A stretch of 64,000 nucleotides of DNA, taken from positions 81,018,895 through 81,082,894 of the forward strand of contig OY294044.1 of NCBI GenBank assembly GCA_958510825.1, read 5' to 3'. Below, piece after piece: positions 1 through 11,151 of this stretch (positions are counted from its first letter, which is position 1; the number at the start of each line of letters is the position of its first letter). The stretch is from Brachypterus glaber (taxonomy: Eukaryota > Arthropoda > Insecta > Coleoptera > Kateretidae). The notes beneath the pieces were generated by a model, which did not search any database, was not told the DNA's origin, and saw only the letters and a program-made list of their open reading frames with translations. The position numbers and the translations under genes are program-made.

Positions 1-187
1 TTTGTTTTTTTTTTCACCACGACAATATTTTTTTATTAATCATTTATTATTAAAAAACTGCAATCAAGGGTGAACCATTGTGTGGATTTTTTTTTTGGGG
101 GGCGTGGGCAGCACAAACATTTCCAAAACTAAATATTGACAAATTTCCCAACTCTAAAAAAACTTAATCCCACGAAACTTTTGATGG

Positions 188-332
188 CTAAAAAAAAGGT
201 CTTAGTATCTAAAAAAAATTTCCAATGACGAAAAATTTTGATTCCTAAAAAATAAAAAGGTCTTCGCATCTAGAATCTGAAAAAAGCTTTACCCTTGAGG
301 GAAAAATGTGATGATTAAAAAAAGGTCCTTCC
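188..332. repeat. Degenerate ~60-65 bp tandem repeat
   Basis: Three loosely similar units each contain an A-run followed by GGTCTT or GGTCCTT, at about 199, 259 and 324. Spacing is 60 and 65 bases. The units are too diverged to define a consensus. The rest of 1-360 is AT-rich sequence in which I see no gene. Confidence 0.35.
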
Positions 333-362
333 CTCTGAAAAGAAGCTCCTCAACCCTGAATA

Positions 363-401
363 CACTATTATAGTGCACTATGATAGTGCACTATAATAGT
401 G
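363..401. repeat. 39-bp near-perfect palindrome
   Basis: Two 19-bp arms, CACTATTATAGTGCACTAT and its exact reverse complement, are separated by one G at 382. Each arm itself contains the self-complementary block ATAGTGCACTAT, so both cruciform and slipped pairing are possible. Confidence 0.95.
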
Positions 402-489
402 CACCTATGGTATTATAATAATACAGACACAATAAACTTTTTTCTAAATTTGGTGCCGTTTTTTCATTTTTTGTCCCCAGTCCAATGGG

Positions 490-563
490 TCCAATGAAGT
501 TAAAATAAAAAAAATATTTTTTTATTTTATAAAAAAATATATTTTTTATTTTAACTTCATTGG
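490..563. repeat. AT-rich hairpin
   Basis: TCCAATGAAGTTAAAATAAA near 490 is mirrored by its reverse complement ending near 563. The arms are nearly perfect and the interior is only A/T. It may be a very short MITE remnant, but no target duplication is clear. Confidence 0.85.
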
Positions 564-670
564 ATTTTTTTATTAACTAAACTCTATATAGGCTAAAGGC
601 TCCTATTACCCAACTCCAGATTTTTCAAAAATCATATTTTGATTAAATTTTCTACATAATAAGCTGTCTT

Positions 671-976
671 ATAGTCCGGGAGCCCACGCCCAGTAGAATT
701 TATTTTATTACCTGACCATTGAGACTTTGTATATGTGTTCTTTATACAAAAGTCAAACTTCTTACATAAGAAAATTCTCCGAAGCGGGGCGTTTTTTTTT
801 CGGGACCAACCCTTAACTTTAGGGCGTCCCACAACGGTATATCCCGAAAATTTTTGTCGGACAAGTTTACCACTTGATTTGAAATATTTTTAATAAACGA
901 TCCTAAAAAAATCAGCTGTGAGGTGCTAAATGTTATGACGTCATAACTATATTAGTGAGCGTGGCTCCCGGACTAT
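671..976. mobile_element. Short MITE with ATAGTCCGGGAGCC ends
   Basis: The left end ATAGTCCGGGAGCCCACGC (671-689) is mirrored by GCGTGGCTCCCGGACTAT (959-976). The element is about 306 bp, non-coding, and more GC-rich at its ends than its surroundings. Superfamily is not determined. Confidence 0.75.
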
Positions 977-987
977 TATATTAGACT

Positions 988-1157
988 TATAGTTTGACGC
1001 ACGGATCTGTGGCTACGGCAAATATGTTTGGAATGTGTGTGCAAGTGGGAGGCCCGTTGTAGGCACGCACGCCTTATAACGCTCTGGAAGGAAATAAGAG
1101 AGCGCGAATGATTCCTCCCCCTTTCGTCAGAGACTTTCTTTCCTGCGGAGAACTATA
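988..1157 (+). repeat. Dispersed repeat A, copy 1
   Basis: This ~170-bp GC-richer unit starts TATAGTTTGACGC and ends GGAGAACTATA. It has one fairly complete inverted copy at 51899-52084 and one truncated copy at 20744-20880. The short palindromic ends TATAGTT/AACTATA suggest a small non-autonomous transposon. No B box or poly-A tail is seen, so a SINE is unlikely. Confidence 0.8.
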
Positions 1158-1182
1158 CATAGACTATCCTAATAATATATTC

Positions 1183-1209
1183 ATTTATTTATTTATTTAT
1201 TTATTTATT
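1183..1209. repeat. (ATTT)n microsatellite
   Basis: About seven ATTT units. The following 1210-2028 is AT-rich and carries no gene or repeat that I recognise. Confidence 0.95.
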
Positions 1210-2028
1210 ATTGTTTTCATACATACTTTGTCATGGAGAGCCCCAAATAAGCATATGCTTGTGCTAGGGTCTTTCCATTAATTTTGATTAAAAAAAAATA
1301 AAAATTTTCGCATTGATTCTATTTAAAAACTGGATTTTTTTCTCCATGTCCAAAAGTTTATGTTACCATGCATCCTGGGCCCATAAAAGCTTGTATGTTC
1401 AACAGAAATATACAAAATATCTTATGATAATAACGTGACGATCTGTAATTATTTCAGTCTGAAATAAGGACTACTGTTTTGAAATTTTCAGATATATCCA
1501 TGTGTATATTAAAGACTGCCCACACCCTGGGGGCTTGGTGCCATCTCCGATATTTGTTTAATCCACACGTACGGGTATGTATGTAACTAATTTGTATAGT
1601 TATTTCAGGTAGAAAAACCATTTACGCGTCCATGTTTCACATTCCATGCACAAAAAGCCCATCAAAAGTGATGACTCCCTTGAGGGCCCGCAAAGCCTTT
1701 AATTATGCAGGGAGGGTGCGAAAAATGCCTTTTTGGTTGATATCTGGCATTTGTTATGCGATAAAATTTGTATACAAAATAAAATTTATTTAAATTATAG
1801 CGCAGCCACCTCGACTGAATAAGAACCCCATAAAAATCGATTTAATAAAATGCGAGGTCTCCGTTTAAAACTCAGTTTTTAGAAATATTCACTGAACATG
1901 TTCAAAATATTACTTATTTGTATATATACATGTGTGTCTCTTTTTACTTCTTTTATCGGCATTATTGCGCAGGATACGCCTCAGGGGAATAATTCATAGT
2001 TGTTGTTTTGAAGTTAATATAGCTATAT

Positions 2029-2540
2029 AGGTATACCTAGTTTCAGTCCATGGACACCCCCTAAAATGGAATTGTTTTCAATCCGATCAATGCTATTTTT
2101 CGTAGCTTATATTTTTTAACAAGGGTTACAAAATGGCATAAAAACTATTTTTTTTCCCACTTCCGGTTTCGCTGAAAACTAAGGTAACTTAATTTTTTTT
2201 TATAATGGCACCCCCTTTATACGATTTAAAGGAGGTTGCCATTTTTAAAAATTAAGTTGTGAAGGAAAAACCGTTTTAAAAAATTTAAAGTACAAAAAAA
2301 TTACCAAATTTTGGTTTTTACATAAAATTTGTATTTTCCCACATTTATCAAATAAATTAAATTTTATTTATAAAAAAATAAATCTTGTATGTTAAAAAAA
2401 ATAAAACGAACGTACTTAGTAAAAAAAAATAAAAAGCCTTTAAATGATTTTTTTTGAATGTTTCGTTTTTTGGAAACAAAAATGCAAAATTTACAGGGGG
2501 TGTTATTAAAAAAAAAAATTAAGTTAATTGTCTACGAAAG
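2029..2540 (+). mobile_element. Foldback MITE family G, truncated copy
   Basis: It begins TATACCTAGTTTCAGTCCAT and continues through the CACCCCCTAAAATGG block, an element half also seen at 37684 and 50178. The mirrored right end present at 38655-38715 is missing here, and homology stops near 2540. The stretch around 2250-2290 preserves the target site that is occupied by a SINE in the 37.7-kb copy. Confidence 0.75.
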
Positions 2541-3045
2541 CCATTGGATCCGCCATTTTCTTAAAATTAAATTTGATACTAGATTCCTAACCCTACAATG
2601 CATAATGTAGCACAAAAGTTACATACCATTAAATTATTCATATTTGAATTAATAAAACTGATGAATAATTTTGGTATATTAAACCGTAATTTTTAGATCT
2701 ATCTATATGAAAATATCTCTATAATTTTCATTAAAATACTTTGGATTTCCTCTATATTAAAAAATATTTTTGAAGTAATTATCAAGAGTGCAAAAATTAG
2801 TAATTTACTTAAAACTCATTAAAATTAAATTTCATTCAGTTTCCAAATATGCTTTATTTAGAAGTGTATTTTTATATATTAAGATTAAAAATTAATTTTT
2901 AAATCGTATATTCTCTGTAAAATTTACGATCAGTTTGTACGTAATAAAAAAATGCGTATGTGAATACTTCAAGAATATTCACTTAGGATTTTTTTAACTA
3001 TTTTTTTCCAACACTGTCTTGGAATGGTAGTTAAACGCACAAAAA
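2541..3045. other. AT-rich sequence without recognised features
   Basis: No ORF of coding character, tandem repeat or inverted repeat stands out. Confidence 0.6.
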
Positions 3046-3178
3046 ACTAGCATATTCCGTAAGCGGATGACGGTATATGAAAACTCTTACGGTGTATAGC
3101 ACATTCCGTTTACGGAATATACTCTCATATGCCGTAATATAATAATATACCGTATTATACCGTCATATACCGTAAAGG
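3046..3178. repeat. Cluster of short ATTCCGT / ATACCGT palindromes
   Basis: ATTCCGTTTACGGAAT at 3103-3118 is a 7-bp stem with a 2-base spacer. It lies among several CGGTATAT and ATATACCGT blocks in both orientations (about 3069, 3152-3175). The cluster resembles the stem bases of the hairpins just downstream. Confidence 0.75.
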
Positions 3179-3379
3179 ATTTTATTTTTAGCTAAAACAA
3201 CGAAATAATACACAATTTACTATAAAATAATAAATTATTAGATGAAAATTAAATTATTGGATGTAAATTATTTATTGGATGTAAATTATTGTTTTTTATT
3301 AAAACTTTTGGTTATTAATTTATATAAAAATATGATTGTATAAAACTACAGTCGTACAAAAAGTATAGTCTGCAAGATG

Positions 3380-3458
3380 TGTAGAATGACTACTCCTCCC
3401 CTTTGCCGCTGGCGCGGTGATAAATATCCACTCGTTCGGAATATGCATCATTCTACAC
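3380..3458. repeat. GC-rich-loop hairpin
   Basis: GTGTAGAATGA near 3380 pairs with TCATTCTACAC ending near 3458 and encloses a loop rich in G and C. It lies directly before repeat B and has a similar design (AT stem, GC loop), but its sequence differs. Confidence 0.7.
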
Positions 3459-3469
3459 TTGGTACAAAA

Positions 3470-4174
3470 TAGTATATTCATAACTAGTATGGAATAGACA
3501 ATATTCTAGCGGGACCGTCATACTCGCCTGCCGGCTCGTATGAAAAACTTTCCGCTCGCGCGGAATGACTATTCCATACGTGTTGTAGACTATACTTTTT
3601 CTTCGACTGCAAATATGAAATACTGTATGACTTTAAACTGCTGACAAGGTTAACAACAATGGTTTTTGTGACTCGACATTGCAAATGCAACAAAACACAT
3701 ATTTTTAGATAAAGCAATTAATGTTATTTAATAATTTTATCAAATCAGTAGTCAAAACAGATTTTTATTTAATTTTAGAATATATTTACAAATTATAATG
3801 CAAAAATTGAAGGTTATGTCAGATTGTTGTGACAGATATCAGGTTTAAATATTTAACAATAGATGAAACAGTTTTAATTTTTTAAACTAAATTGATAAAA
3901 ATCTGGTCAAATATAAAGAAAAACTAATAAACTTTATGTAATTTTAACGCAAAACTTTAAATTGCATTAAATTATTCAGTATTTCATGGTAAAATATATA
4001 TATTTTTGCTAATTTTGCTACAGTTTTCTGTACTTTTATAAACAGGAGATGGCACTACATGTGTCCCTTCTAACACTTGATACGGAATATTCATACCGTG
4101 TCTAGAGCTAGAATGGATTCATTCTGTGTTTGAAAAGTGTGTGTATTTGCTTACATTCTAAGCAGTCGTAGAAA
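3470..4174 (+). repeat. Dispersed repeat B, copy 1
   Basis: This ~705-bp unit is repeated in the same orientation at 30450-31060. It starts TAGTATATTC.TAACTAGTATGG and ends CATTCTAA..AGTCGTAGAAA. The second copy lacks about 120 bp (around 3770-3905 here). It is non-coding on both strands. It contains the hairpin at 3487-3579, whose interior is inverted relative to copy 2. Confidence 0.9.
3487..3579. repeat. Hairpin in repeat B, orientation 1
   Basis: The stem GTATGGAATAG pairs with CTATTCCATAC. The GC-rich interior reads, in order, GCGGGACCGTCATA, CGCCTGCCG, CTTTCCGCTCGCGCGGAAT. At 30469-30561 the same interior is present as its reverse complement between identical outer arms. A palindrome of this type could extrude as a cruciform. 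Confidence 0.9.
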
Positions 4175-4794
4175 AAATACTATTCCAGGTCCTTGTATGC
4201 ACAGCACTTTTTACAAATGATTTTATATTTTATTTTTAATTCTAAAAAATCATGCATTGTAGAGCTAATAGGTGACCCTAAAAACCCACTTTATATCAGT
4301 TCTAAAACAAAACAGAGTTGGTTTAGGGATTTTTACCACTTTTTCGCTTTTGTGCAGCATGTTTGCGCCTTCGCCAAAATTGTAAATTTTGATTTTCTAA
4401 TTTTAATAATAATTATCATATAATTATTATAATAAATCTTTATTTAGAAAATCCTAATATACACAGAATTTTAAATTATTTACAAATATGTATTTTAAAC
4501 TAAAAATTAAATCCAATATATCTTTAGGCGAAGTTTGAATTAAAAATATAATAAAACGATGTGTGATCTAATTTTAATGATCCTTACATTTCACCCTATA
4601 AACCAAACAGGTTGTACGATACAACTTTCAACGGTAAATCAATATTTTACATTTTAATAACATATAAATATGAAAAAATCCTTTTCTCCGAGTTGGGAAT
4701 ACTGAAAAAAGTGTATAATTACGGAAAACGCCTTCGACTCAGACTGCACCCCATTTTGTTTGTATACACAGATAAAAATAATATCTTAATCTAC
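4175..4794. other. AT-rich sequence, no gene seen
   Basis: Short open frames here have no coding character. The block TTGCGCCTTCGCC near 4363-4375 recurs at 10169 and 61939. Confidence 0.6.
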
Positions 4795-5406
4795 TATACA
4801 TGGTGCTTTTTTGGAGGTATTTTTTTATTGTTCGGAATCCCTAAAATTCCTTTACCATTCGATAGTATCGTCCATATTTATGATTTTCAGCCAAAATTTA
4901 AAAAATCTACCGAGCGCTTCTTTTTTATTAAAAAAACAAATGCTTAACGAGCTGCGAAGAGTAAAACAAGCCGTGAATGCTACGTATTCCATTAAATACT
5001 ATTCACAGTAAATGGTAAAATGCATTTTCCCATATACTTAAAAAAATAAAAAATAAACTTTAAAAAAAATTTTAATATTTTCTTTTTGCAAAAACGGATT
5101 TAAAAAAAATTGCTGGAATTTTTTTTCAATTTTTTTTTAATTTTTTTTTTTAATTATTTGGAAAAGGTCAATATACCATTTACTGTGATTAGTATATAAT
5201 AGAATGGGTAGCATTACATACCTTTAAGGCTTGTTTTACTCTTCGTAGCTCGTTTAGCATTTATTTTTTTTAATAAAAAACGAAGCGCTCGGTAGATTTT
5301 TTTTAATCTTCGCTGAAAATAAAAAAATGGACGGTACTATCGTATGGTAAAGCAATTTCAGGGTTTCCAAAAAAAAAACAAAAAAAAACCTCAAAAAAGC
5401 ACCGTG

Positions 5407-5410
<4 letters not shown>
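4795..5410. mobile_element. Foldback MITE, TATACAYGGTGC ends
   Basis: Left TATACATGGTGCTTTTTTGG is mirrored by right CAAAAAAGCACCGTGTATA. Arms of about 240 bp match with scattered substitutions around an A/T-only core near 5040-5160. Flanking TA fits a Tc1/mariner-type target. Partial relatives are seen near 46865-46945 and 50810-50860. There is no transposase ORF. Confidence 0.85.

Positions 5411-5451
<41 letters not shown>
5411..5451. repeat. (ATTT)n microsatellite between two MITEs
   Basis: About nine ATTT units separate two foldback MITEs, which therefore sit only about 40 bp apart. Confidence 0.95.
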
Positions 5452-6477
5452 TACAGGGTGTCCCATTTATACTCCAAATATATACGGGATATATAGAACA
5501 AAACTATATGTCCTAAAACGACTCGTATAGGACCTATGCCCCTTCAAAAGGGGTTTCAAAAAATTCGATTTTTAATAACTCGGAACCCTTTTGCGTGGTA
5601 TCAAAGAGGTATATCATGTAATATATCTTTAATAAGGCCTATCAGCCGATGGTATTTACATGTTGTTACTTTAAACCAGGGGCATCCGGAATGGGGGCCT
5701 TATCACTTGTTTGCCCCAAACTTTTTTTATTTGTAACTTTTTTGTAGATTTATTATCAGAATGTTATTCCTCGGGTAAAGATAAATTAAAAGGGTACTCT
5801 TGTTGTAATACAGTAGGATTAACCGTTTTCGAGAAAAAATCAATTAGCGTGAAACTGGGTTATTCTACATCAAAAATTAAGAAAAAAGTTTCTATACATA
5901 TTCCAAAAACCGCTTTCAAACCTACCATGGAACTTAGGCTATAGCTTCCTTAGGATAAATTAAATTAAAGTACCTGTATATGAAGTTTTTTTTCTTAGTT
6001 TTGGATGTACATTAACTCTACTTTATTGAAATTTTGGTTTTCAACATTTTAGTATTTAGTTATTCATCTTGGATACGTGAAATTTCACGTTCAAATGAAT
6101 TTTTCTCGAAAACGGTTAATCCTACAGTATTACAACAAGAATACCTTTTTTATGTATCTTTACCTGAGGAATACTATACTGAGGAATCAATACACAGAAA
6201 AAAGTTTGGGGCAATAAAGTGATAAGACCCCCCATTTCGGACGCCCCTGGTTAAAGTAACTACATGCAAATACCATATCACACGCATTACCTCGTTGACA
6301 TAACGCAAAGGGTCCCTGAGTTATTAAATAAAAATCGAATTTTCGGAACCCCTTTTGAAGGAGCGTGGCTCCCTTATGAGTCGTTTTAGGACATATGTTT
6401 ATGGGAACTTTTTTCATAGTTTTGTTCTATACATTCCGTATTTGAAGTTTGGCGGATAAGTTATGGGACACCCAGTA
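5452..6477. mobile_element. Foldback MITE, TATACAGGGTGTCCCA ends
   Basis: The left end TATACAGGGTGTCCCA is mirrored by TGGGACACCCAGTATA. The arms of about 500 bp are inverted copies: for example, the block GGGGCAATAAAGTGATAAG near 6207 mirrors the one near 5695-5715. Related half-elements lie at 9192-10073 and 56336-57290. The TA flanks and non-coding content fit a Tc1/mariner-type non-autonomous element. Confidence 0.9.
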
Positions 6478-7062
6478 TAATTATAAAATATTGTCTTAAT
6501 GGGGCTAATATAAAATTAAACATTTTAATGTTAATTAAAAGGACGATTCTGTTATTTCTACGAAATCATTTCGTTTAATTATAGTTGAATTATGTCGAAC
6601 TAACACGGCAGTCATTCACAATAACTATACTAAAAAGATAATTATTTAAATATATTTTTTGTGGGTTTAGAATAAAAATGATATCTGGTATCTATAGGAA
6701 AATATGTTATGCTTATATATTAAGTTAAAACGGACTTAAATGATATTTATTTGGATTGGGAACTTGTTTCCCAATTTGTGTTGCGGTACAAAAATAAAGA
6801 TAGGTATGTTATTTGCAGATGACATTGCGTTGTTGGAAATAGTAAAATAGGAAGTAGAGGAGGCTTTGAATAAAACAAATAAAAATAATAATATATTAAG
6901 GAACAATAACAATAGGAGAAAAATGATAGCAAACCACCATGTGAAAATTGCATACTGTGCAAAATTGCAGTTAAGGGGAACACAATAGCATAGCCCTGGA
7001 GCGGTAAACCTTTTTTTATCGTGTTTCCCGCCCCAAAATTGGTAAGCCAATGTTTACCTAGG
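6478..7062. other. AT-rich sequence, no gene seen
   Basis: No repeat or coding signal is recognised apart from a short GC-richer patch near 6960-7040. Confidence 0.55.
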
Positions 7063-7570
7063 AATGAATTATTTCGAGGTCAGAGTCTATGGTGACTGTT
7101 ACAGTAGTGTTGACTGTTACAGAAGTAGTTGTAATAATTAAAATAAAAAATAAAAAAATTAAAAAACTAATTATTTTTTTGAAAAAAAATATAAATAAAT
7201 AAAAATAAAAAAAATAATTTGAAAAAAATATTTTTTAAGGTCCAAATTTGAAGTCTTTTGCTCAAAGCGTTCGCGAGTTATCGTGGTCGCAAATTTCCCG
7301 GACAGACCGACGTCCAAATGAATTATTTCGAGGTCAGAGTCTATGGTGACTGTTACAGTAGTGTTGACTGTTACAGTAGTAGTTGTAATAATTAAAATAA
7401 AAAATAAAAAAATTAAAAAACTAATTATTTTTTTGAAAAAAAAAAATAAATAAATAAATAAATAAAAATAAAAAAATAATTTGAAAAAAATATTTTTTAA
7501 GGTCCAAATTTGAAATCTTTGCTCAAAGCGTTCGCGAGTTATCGTGGTCGCAAATTTCACGGACAGACAG
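7063..7570. repeat. 254-bp tandem duplication (repeat F)
   Basis: The unit starts AATGAATTATTTCGAGGTC at 7063 and again at 7317. Each contains a T/A-only tract and ends in a block that reads in reverse complement as CGATAACTCGCGAACG with a GTCCG-rich tail. The open frame spanning it on the minus strand is only the repeat translated twice. Fragments of the family recur at 7684-7985, 46440-46830, 48235-48460 and 59190-59460. Confidence 0.9.
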
Positions 7571-7683
7571 ATTCTTTTTACTATTTTTTTGGATATAAAA
7601 CGCAGAGTAAAGTAAAAAAATAATTAATTTACTGTTTTTTTAATAACGCAAGACTTTTTTCGGAGAAAGTAACATGGTAGAAA

Positions 7684-7985
7684 GGAATTATTTCGAGTTC
7701 AAAGTCTATGTTGGCTGTTACAGTAGTAGTTACGATAATAAAAAAAAAAAAACTAATTAATATTTTTGAAAAAACGAAAAAAAAAAAAAAAAATAAAAAT
7801 AAAAAAATTAATTTAAAAAAAACATTTTTTATCCCACCCCGATTTTTACCAAAACCAATCATAGAATAGAACTTTAGATAAGGAAGCTATAGTCCAAATT
7901 TGAAGTCTTTTGTTCAAAGCGTTCTAGAGTTATCGTGGTCCCAAATTTCTCGGACAGACCGACGGACAGACAGATTCTTTCTACT
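7684..7985. repeat. Diverged third unit of repeat F
   Basis: It matches the 254-bp unit (TATTTCGAGTTCAAAGTC start, TTATCGTGGTC block) but is longer and interrupted. It ends in GACAGACCGACGGACAGACAG, a short GACA/GACG array (written on the plus strand). Confidence 0.75.
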
Positions 7986-9191
7986 ATTTTTTTTTTAACA
8001 TAAAACGCAGAGTAATGTAAAAAAAAAATATTTTACTGGTTTTTTAATAACGCAGGACTTTTTTCTGATAAAGTAACATGGTACTATAGAATAATGTTAA
8101 AATTAAAAACGGACAGATAGAGTTACGTACGTTTTCATACCATTCACGTTCCAGATTTTACAGTAGAGTTTGATAATTTATTTAAATTGTTGATGAACTT
8201 TTCTAAATAAATTATTTTTAGCTGACCTTGGCACACTTTTAGCTTTCAGGACATCAAGAGAACGTGGATTGCCTTTTAATGGAGATTTCTCCATTTAGAT
8301 TAGACAGGGACAAAAGTTCTACCCAAAAAGGATAGAAGTAATATCACCAACATAAAGAAAAAAAAATCTCCTAGGTTTTATGTTGGCTGCACTGTCAGTA
8401 ACGCCATTTTCTTTAGCCACTCTCATTGTGTGAGCTGCGTTTGATATTGTTTTGATTTCATTTTTTTGTGTGTTTTACTAAATATTGTGGTTTCATTGAC
8501 TATTATAGTACTTTTACGAGTTTTGATATTTAAATATTGTTTACCAAAGGTAAGTTCTTTCTTTATACCTTAGATTTAAAGCCTAGGCGAAATTCTTTTG
8601 GACTTTTGCAACCCTTGTAAAAACATCTTGGCATTTTGGTAGCTATAACAGAAATAACGCTCGTCATAAAATGAATTTCTTGAAATGTAGAAACTGGTAA
8701 CAATATTAAAATATATAATAATAATATATAGTTAATAATAAATATGATAAACAATTAATAAATTCATATTTACCTTTTCGTATTTGAGGTTATGTTTTGT
8801 AAATAAATAAACAGATTAAGCAATCAACCTAAGAACAATTAATAGGATTTATATTTCATTCTTTATTATACTATTAAATCATCAGTTTTATTTCTTAGCA
8901 AAAAATATTCATTTCTTTAGCTTTATTTACAAAAATCAACGGTAATTTTTGATAAAAATTGAAAAAAATGCAATATTTTTTAATTTATTTAAGTTGGTAG
9001 TGGCGTGCCGTGCACAAATGAGAGAGATAGGGTAGACGTCTTTTGTTTCATAATTCTAGTTGTAGAGACCTCCATTGACTTTGTTTGTAGGAACTAAACT
9101 TTATTTTTTAAATTACAGGGGGCACTTTAGAAAAATCTAAAAGGAGTTTTTAATTTTACTCAACAAATTTTAATTAAATATATTATCTATT
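7986..9191. other. AT-rich sequence, no gene seen
   Basis: The string AGTGGCGTGCCGTGC near 8999-9013 looks like a hAT-type end, but no matching second end was found. Nothing else is recognised. Confidence 0.5.
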
Positions 9192-10073
9192 TATACAGAT
9201 ATTCAGAAATAAGTTCTAGAATTTAAAAGGGTGATTCTACATTAGGAAATACGAAAAAAAAAGTTTTCGTAAACAAATATCAGCAAATCGCTTTTAAGGG
9301 ATTAAAAAGTGTAATTTTTAAGAGACCGTAGTACTCTTAAAACTGATTTTCGAACCTAGATGTATAAAAACAGTTTTTAATGTAGAATCACCAAGCAGTA
9401 TTCTAATTTTTATTGGTGAAATTTTTACTCTCTATTTTTGATTCTCAGAACTAGACATTTTCTCTTTAACTGCAAATTTTCTCAAGAACGGTTGTTTTTA
9501 ACTAAAGAATCATATTTTACTGAGAAAATGTCAAAAAGATCTACAGGTAAAAAATTTTGGGGCAAAAAGTGACATCGCCCCTCATTTTATACGCCCCTGG
9601 TTAAAATTACCAAATAATAATTACATAAAATGATAGGCTTTATACAATTAAAAATGTTAAAGTATGTGCAATTTTTTTTTACTGAGGTTCATAGGGTTAC
9701 AGATATTAAATATATATTACTTTTTAATGTACCCTTAAAAGGGTCGTGGATCCCTTAGGGCTCATTTCCAGACCAACCTTGATGCGCAGAACATGACATT
9801 TTCTCTTTAACACAATTACAATTTTCTCGAAAACGGTTATATTTTTAACTAAAGAATCATATTTTATTGAGAAAATGTCAAAAATCTACACATAAAAATG
9901 CTTGGGGCAAAAAAGTGACATCATCCCTTCACTTTGCACGCCCTTGGTTAAAATTACCAGGCATGTGCAAAAATTGGATGCTGTGGTTTACAGAGATATT
10001 AAAAACTACTTTTTAGGTGTAACCTTTATAGGATTTTTTTCTCGAACTTATTTCTAAATAACCCTGGGCAGTA
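9192..10073. mobile_element. Degenerate foldback MITE, GGTTATTTAGAAATAAG ends
   Basis: Left AGAAATAAGTT mirrors right AACTTATTTCTAAATAACCC. The right half carries two diverged copies of one internal block (about 9440-9610 and 9785-9960), each with AAAGAATCATATTTTA followed by GAGAAAATGTCAAAAA. It is related to the elements at 5452 and 56336. Confidence 0.6.
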
Positions 10074-10205
10074 CATTCTTAGTAAAATAACTTCTTTAGA
10101 ATAATCAAGTATGTGCAGTTAAAAAAATAATATCCAAACTTGAAAAATACTAGTTTGAGAAATAATGCTTGCGCCTTCGCCATTATTGTAAATATTAAAT
10201 AAAAA

Positions 10206-10265
10206 TAGTAATATGTATTACATACTGAGGTGGAAAATGTTTCATTTCCCTCCGGACAGAAAGTG
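10206..10265 (+). repeat. Partial copy of the 13.6-kb hairpin repeat
   Basis: CATACTGAGGTGGAAAATGT matches the left arm of the hairpin at 13647-13783. The right arm and the GC-rich loop are not preserved. Confidence 0.7.
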
Positions 10266-10289
10266 TCTAGGGTACTACCCATACAACAA

Positions 10290-11151
10290 TTTGGAACAGT
10301 TAGAACTTAAAGTAAACTAAAACTTCATATTGATTAAAAAAAACATTCATGTCTTTTTTTTTGATTTATGAATAAAGTTCGGTATATTTATTGTAAAAAA
10401 AATAATTTAGCAGCTACTTTTTTTTTGTTAACACTTTGTTAGTACTTTTTTTTAAACCATAGAAAAATAAACCATAGAAAAATTTTTATCTCTCCAAAAT
10501 TTAAATTTATTGTGTATTAAACAAACATTACAGCGACAATTGTTTCGACTTTTTTAACATAAAGTCATTTTCAAGTTTTTAAATATATTAAACAAATTAA
10601 CTTGAGTATACATTATTAGAAATGTCATACTTTTTTTGTTATAAAATAACATTATAGGTTTATTTTTATTAATAATAAGAATTTTCATGATTTGTTATCT
10701 TTAACCAATTTTGAATTTTTGTCCCATTCAAAACTGGGACAAGTAATTTTTTTTTTTGGTAAAAAATAAATATTATTCAGGTTTAACACTTGGACTGTGT
10801 TCTTTTATTTCCAAATAAATAAATATATAAAAAGTGTTCCATTCATGGTGATCTCGCCCTGGTGATAATCAGGCTGTACTCTCGCCCTCCCCACGGGAGC
10901 ACTGGATTTTTTTTTTAATTTGAATATGTGTACATGAATGACTGAAAAACAATTTTCTTTTTAGTACACTATTTGCGATAGTAAAAAGAACAGTGAAGTA
11001 ACTCACATTACAGCCGCAGAAAAAATGACTTAAATATTTTATTACATTATTATATTTTAACAAACAATCTTATAATAGTATATAACAAGCAATCTTTAAT
11101 AATAATGTTTCTGCACAGAAAAGTATTAATTTGCGCACAGTACTGTCAAAA
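10290..11151. other. AT-rich sequence, no gene seen
   Basis: No coding signal. A direct duplication of AAACCATAGAAAAAT lies near 10453-10484. Confidence 0.55.

Noticed and set aside
7171..7560. Minus-strand ORF of 129 codons with an internal repeat
   Set aside because: It is the 254-bp tandem unit translated twice, including A/T-only tracts. Related non-coding copies exist elsewhere in the window.
8999..9013. hAT transposon end (AGTGGCGTGCCGTGC)
   Set aside because: No mirrored end or 8-bp duplication could be found nearby.
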